Shown here: one piece after another, positions 6,141 through 8,368 of the stretch
How positions within the stretch are numbered: position 1 is the stretch's first letter
How the letters are laid out: every line of letters starts with the position of its first letter
Source of the DNA: an uncultured Porphyromonadaceae bacterium
GTDB taxonomy: Bacteria; Bacteroidota; Bacteroidia; Bacteroidales; Muribaculaceae
NCBI GenBank assembly: GCA_900552325.1
Contig: URZG01000081.1
Span: forward strand, 1-8,368
Direction of reading: 5' to 3'
Length of the DNA: 8,368 bases
Translations under genes and position numbers: made by a program
The notes under the pieces: model-generated
What the model was told of the DNA's origin: nothing
Databases searched by the model: none
What the model saw: only the letters and a program-made list of their open reading frames with translations

Positions 6141-6314
6141 GCAAAATTTCTCAAGAGAAAGCATCGTGCCGCGCCAAAACTCTCTCCGCTCCCTCTTTAT
6201 AATCTATTAACATCCGGCGCACCCCTCCTGTTTACCCGCCCCGGTCGCAGCAGTGTGGTTTTATCCGGATATTGCCGAGGGGGCACTCATCTGAGTGATT
6301 GACATTCCCCGGCG
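6141..6314. other. Gene-free stretch upstream of phoH
   Basis: No protein-like frame is seen. Near the REPIN there is a small dyad, CACTCA and TGAGTG around TC (6284-6297), flanked by GCCGAGGGG and CCCCGGC (6274-6313), which could extend it into a bulged stem. ATCCGGAT at 6263-6270 is palindromic. None of these matches a known RNA family that I recognise. Confidence 0.4.
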
Positions 6315-6403
6315 GTAGGGTCGCGACCTGTCGCGACTGCGAGAAACGTAATACCTCGGATGTAATTGCCTGATTTTGCGGTCGCGACAGGTCGCGACCC
6401 TAC
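6315..6403. repeat. REPIN-like element: inverted pair of GTAG-headed palindromes (REP type 2)
   Basis: Bases 6315-6337 and 6381-6403 are perfect 23-bp inverted repeats, extending to 26 with one mismatch, around a spacer of about 37 bases. Each arm is again a hairpin: GTAGG head, 7-bp stem GTCGCGA/TCGCGAC, CCTG tetraloop and TGC or CGC tail. The plan is the same as at 229-310 but with a different stem sequence. It lies upstream of phoH and downstream of the OmpH-like gene, both on the minus strand. Confidence 0.8.
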
Positions 6404-6461
6404 TGGTGATGATTGTCGCTTACAATCGTTTATATAAGGTTTTGCATGTTCATGGATACAG

Positions 6462-6501
6462 AACGCGGATGCATCAAGTGAAAAAATGATGCATCCGCGT
6501 T
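6462..6501. terminator. 15-bp perfect stem-loop after the OmpH-like gene
   Basis: AACGCGGATGCATCA (6462-6476) pairs perfectly with 6487-6501 around a 10-base A-rich loop. It lies 29 bases past the stop of the minus-strand OmpH-like gene, a natural terminator position. However, the T-rich run follows on the plus strand (TTTATTGTTTTG), while the minus strand continues CTGTATCC. It may work in both directions or serve mainly as a 3'-end stabiliser. Confidence 0.7.
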
Positions 6502-6530
6502 TTATTGTTTTGCCTTCCGGAGGAAAGTCG

Positions 6531-7187
6531 TTATTTCTTTTTCGCCACGGCGGTGGAGTCGGCTTTGGCTTTGTCGGCCTTGTCGGCTTTCTTGTAGGCG
6601 GCGTTGAGGCCGTCGACGATCTCCTGGGTTATGTCAAGTGCCGGGTTGAAGTAGTCGCCGGGGGAGTAGACGATGATGGCGTCGTAGTGGTGGGCCTTGT
6701 TGTAGGTGGCCAGGAAGGCGTTGATCGAGTCGAGGAACACCTGCTGCTGGCGTGCGGCCTCTTCCTGGGCTTTCATCTGGAGTGAGCCGAGGTAGTTCTG
6801 CGCCTGCTGCTGTTTCTGGTTGTATACGGCCATGTCGGCGTTGTACGACGCTTCGGAGAGGTAGCCGTTGTTCTGCATCTTCTGCTGGATGTTCGATGCC
6901 AGACGCTGGAGCTCGTTGGAGCGCGAGGCTTCGGCGTTCTGGAGTTCGGTCATGGTGCGGAGGTTGACCTCGTTGAAGGTCTTCACCATCTCGTAGTTGC
7001 TCATCACCGAATCCATGTTGTAGTAGCGGATGTTGGTGGTGGGGGCGAACTTGTCGCTGTCGACCTTGGCAGTTGATTTCTTTGCTGCGTCCGCGTCCTT
7101 GTTGTCATTTTTGGAGTCTGAGCCGGAGCAACTTGCTGCCGAAAGGGCCAGCGCCACAGCAGCGACAGCAAAAGCGGTTTTTTTCAT
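6531..7187 (-). CDS. OmpH/Skp-like periplasmic or outer-membrane lipoprotein
   Basis: This 218-residue protein begins with a lipoprotein signal peptide (MKKTAFAVAAVALALSAASC, lipid-bearing Cys20). An acidic, Lys-rich linker with a SGSDS start follows, which may act as the Bacteroidota surface-export signal. The mature part matches the OmpH/Skp layout: a strand-like start NIRYYNMDSVMSNYE (52-66), a long Gln/Glu/Ala-rich coiled-coil hairpin (about 68-155) and a closing HHYDAIIVYSPGDYF and LDITQEIVDGLN. Skp proteins hold unfolded outer-membrane proteins in the periplasm; a lipid-anchored form would do so at a membrane. The C-terminal tail is Lys/Ala/Asp-rich. The frame stays open to 7280, but that part overlaps the upstream small gene and lacks a signal, so 7187 is chosen. 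It lies 25 bases after the small gene, probably in one transcript. Confidence 0.88.
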   Translation of the reverse strand: MKKTAFAVAAVALALSAASCSGSDSKNDNKDADAAKKSTAKVDSDKFAPTTNIRYYNMDSVMSNYEMVKTFNEVNLRTMTELQNAEASRSNELQRLASNIQQKMQNNGYLSEASYNADMAVYNQKQQQAQNYLGSLQMKAQEEAARQQQVFLDSINAFLATYNKAHHYDAIIVYSPGDYFNPALDITQEIVDGLNAAYKKADKADKAKADSTAVAKKK

Positions 7188-7212
7188 GTTCAGGCGATAT
7201 ATTGTAACTTTT

Positions 7213-7386
7213 TTATTTCTTGGTTTGTTTAGCCTTGTGGCGCAGGTGTGCCTGGCGGCGGGGAATGTCGGCCAGGTCATGGGCGTGCCCCGAGGGGAAT
7301 CCTTTCTTCGGACGGAACAGCGCGTTGACTCCCAGCAGGAGGATGGCGAGCGCTACAATCGCCAGTGAAAGAAGTAAGATTTTCAT
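7213..7386 (-). CDS. Small single-helix membrane protein
   Basis: An ATG at 7386 opens 57 codons ending in TAA at 7213-7215. The product starts MKILLLSLAIVALAILLLGV, one strongly hydrophobic helix (about 2-21). A short segment NALFRPKKGFPSGHAHDL follows, then a basic tail (RRQAHLRHKAKQTKK). Positive charges after the helix suggest the tail faces the cytoplasm. It resembles, from memory, small conserved Bacteroidales membrane proteins with an F-P-S-G-H segment just after the helix, but I cannot name a family. A TAAATTTG -7 box ends 22 bases before the ATG, and the lipoprotein gene follows 25 bases downstream. Promoter, hydrophobic start and operon position make it credible. Function unknown. 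Confidence 0.75.
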   Translation of the reverse strand: MKILLLSLAIVALAILLLGVNALFRPKKGFPSGHAHDLADIPRRQAHLRHKAKQTKK

Positions 7387-7408
7387 CGGTCTTAGGCCAT
7401 TTTGAGCG

Positions 7409-7416
7409 CAAATTTA
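7409..7416 (-). promoter_or_regulatory. -7 box for the small membrane protein/OmpH-like transcript
   Basis: The minus strand reads TAAATTTG, an exact TAnnTTTG match, ending 22 bases before the ATG at 7386. A TTG on the minus strand at 7447-7449 is about 30 bases upstream, farther than the usual -33 spacing, so only the -7 part is well supported. Confidence 0.55.
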
Positions 7417-7433
7417 AGAAAGTTGTGCCGATT

Positions 7434-7467
7434 ATTGGCCTCATTTCAATTTTATTTTGTAACTTAG
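7434..7467 (+). promoter_or_regulatory. Possible pepD promoter
   Basis: ATTG at 7434-7437 and TAACTTAG at 7460-7467 give a one-mismatch -7 box and a near -33 box with a 22-base gap. The leader would be about 105 bases. This is the best plus-strand candidate in the divergent region but is not a full consensus. Confidence 0.35.
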
Positions 7468-7471
7468 GCTC

Positions 7472-7491
7472 GTTAAAACAGTGTTTTTAAC
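7472..7491. promoter_or_regulatory. 20-bp dyad in the pepD leader
   Basis: GTTAAAA (7472-7478) and TTTTAAC (7485-7491) form an inverted repeat around CAGTGT, just downstream of the candidate pepD -7 box. It could be an operator or an mRNA hairpin. AT-rich dyads arise by chance, so the support is positional only. Confidence 0.3.
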
Positions 7492-7576
7492 AGAATTTTA
7501 GTTTATCAAAGGAGTTTTAAGATGACTATCGCCCCCGGCGATTTCTCTCGCGCTCCCCAACATACTTTATTTAATT

Positions 7577-8368
7577 ATGGAAGTAAAAGACCTTCAGCCC
7601 CAAGTGGTGTTCGGGATTTTCGATCAGATCACCCGGATTCCCCGCCCCTCGAAGAAAGAGGAGAAAATACGTAAATATCTGCTCGACTTCGCCAAGGAGC
7701 ACGGTATAGAGGCCGTGGCCGACAACACCGGCAACGTCATCATGCGCAAACCCGCCACTCCCGGACACGAGAACGCCCCCACCGTGATTCTGCAGGGACA
7801 CATGGATATGGTATGCGAGAGCAACGACAAGAGCTTCGATTTTGAAAACCAGCCGATACAGACTATCGTCGACGGCGAATGGGTGCGCGCCAACGGCACT
7901 ACCCTCGGCGCCGACAACGGTATAGGTGTGGCCGCATCGCTGGCAATCATGGTCGACGACACTCTGCAGCACGGTCCGCTGGAAGCCCTCATCACCGTTG
8001 ACGAGGAGACCGGCATGACCGGCGCCAACGGCCTGGAAAAGGGTGAGCTGAAGGGTTCGATCCTCATCAACCTCGACTCAGAGGACGACGCCGAGATCTT
8101 CGTGGGCTGCGCCGGCGGTATCGACACCGTGGCCACTTTCTCCTACGACCGCTCAATGGCCCCCCAGGATTTCCACTATTTCCGTTTCGACGTTTCCAAC
8201 GGTCTGGGCGGCCACTCGGGTGGCGACATCCATCTGGGACGCGCCAACGCCAACAAGATCGTGGCCCGCTTCCTTTTCGAGCTTATGAAGAAACATGAGG
8301 TGGCCATCAGCGAGATCGACGGCGGCAACCTGCGCAATGCCATCCCCCGCGCCGCCCATGTGGTGTTC
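7577..8368 (+). CDS. pepD: Aminoacyl-histidine dipeptidase PepD (M20 family), 5' part
   Basis: The first 264 codons of a cytosolic zinc dipeptidase of the M20 PepD type, which cleaves Xaa-His and other dipeptides. The frame is still open at the window end; full-length relatives are about 485 residues. The N terminus (VVFGIFDQITRIPRPSKKEEKI) is family-typical. Metal-site motifs are present: GHMDMV (His75, Asp77), TTLGADNGIG (bridging Asp113), VDEETGMTGA (Glu143, Glu144) and LDSED (Asp167). GGHSGGDIH (211-219, His213) marks the start of the lid domain. The ATG at 7577 has no Shine-Dalgarno sequence, and the family N-terminal residues fit it. A separate frame with a strong Shine-Dalgarno sequence starts upstream at 7522 and overlaps this gene out of frame. 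It diverges from the small membrane protein gene. Confidence 0.95.
   Translation, partial: MEVKDLQPQVVFGIFDQITRIPRPSKKEEKIRKYLLDFAKEHGIEAVADNTGNVIMRKPATPGHENAPTVILQGHMDMVCESNDKSFDFENQPIQTIVDGEWVRANGTTLGADNGIGVAASLAIMVDDTLQHGPLEALITVDEETGMTGANGLEKGELKGSILINLDSEDDAEIFVGCAGGIDTVATFSYDRSMAPQDFHYFRFDVSNGLGGHSGGDIHLGRANANKIVARFLFELMKKHEVAISEIDGGNLRNAIPRAAHVVF

Noticed and set aside
6122..6154. 11-codon N-terminal extension of PhoH
   Set aside because: It overlaps the TAACTTTG -7 box, so it would lie outside the transcript.

Overview
The window reads as ordinary chromosome of a member of the Bacteroidales (Bacteroidota). It is GC-rich by eye, so a Muribaculaceae-like lineage is possible, but genus cannot be set from this sequence. 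Supporting signs are several -7 boxes of the Bacteroidota type (TAnnTTTG), almost no Shine-Dalgarno sequences before the housekeeping genes, a phoH-purC-menG cluster, an OmpH/Skp-like lipoprotein and menaquinone biosynthesis.

Layout. 1-185: 3' end of an outer-membrane beta-barrel gene (+). 186-436: a gene-free stretch between convergent genes, holding a REPIN-like inverted pair of palindromes (229-310) and a 7-bp tandem repeat (402-436). 437-2249 (-): a tightly packed three-gene unit, mtnN (MTA/SAH nucleosidase), luxS and an AlbA_2/Schlafen-type gene, overlapping by 1 and 4 nt. 2250-2399: a divergent promoter region. 2400-3224 (+): a six-helix HdeD/DUF308-like membrane protein. 3251-6121 (-): menG, purC and phoH, transcribed phoH to purC to menG, with a 9-bp tandem repeat between phoH and purC. 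6122-6530: a gene-free stretch with the phoH promoter, a second REPIN-like element (6315-6403) and a 15-bp perfect stem-loop. 6531-7386 (-): an OmpH/Skp-like lipoprotein gene preceded by a 57-codon single-helix membrane protein gene. 7387-7576: a divergent promoter region. 7577-8368 (+): the first 264 codons of a PepD-type M20 dipeptidase, cut by the window end.

Function. MtnN and LuxS act in sequence to detoxify S-adenosylhomocysteine, salvage homocysteine and release the AI-2 precursor DPD. MenG is itself a SAM-dependent methyltransferase, so it makes the S-adenosylhomocysteine that MtnN and LuxS clear. PurC serves purine synthesis, PhoH is an RNA-linked P-loop ATPase, and the OmpH-like lipoprotein serves the envelope.

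I found no clear new defence or mobile system. The most informative unexplained structure is the pair of REPIN-like elements. They share head, tail and geometry but have different stems that each keep full self-complementarity. Next are three families of short tandem repeats at the 3' ends of minus-strand genes, one of which encodes the PhoH C-terminal tail.
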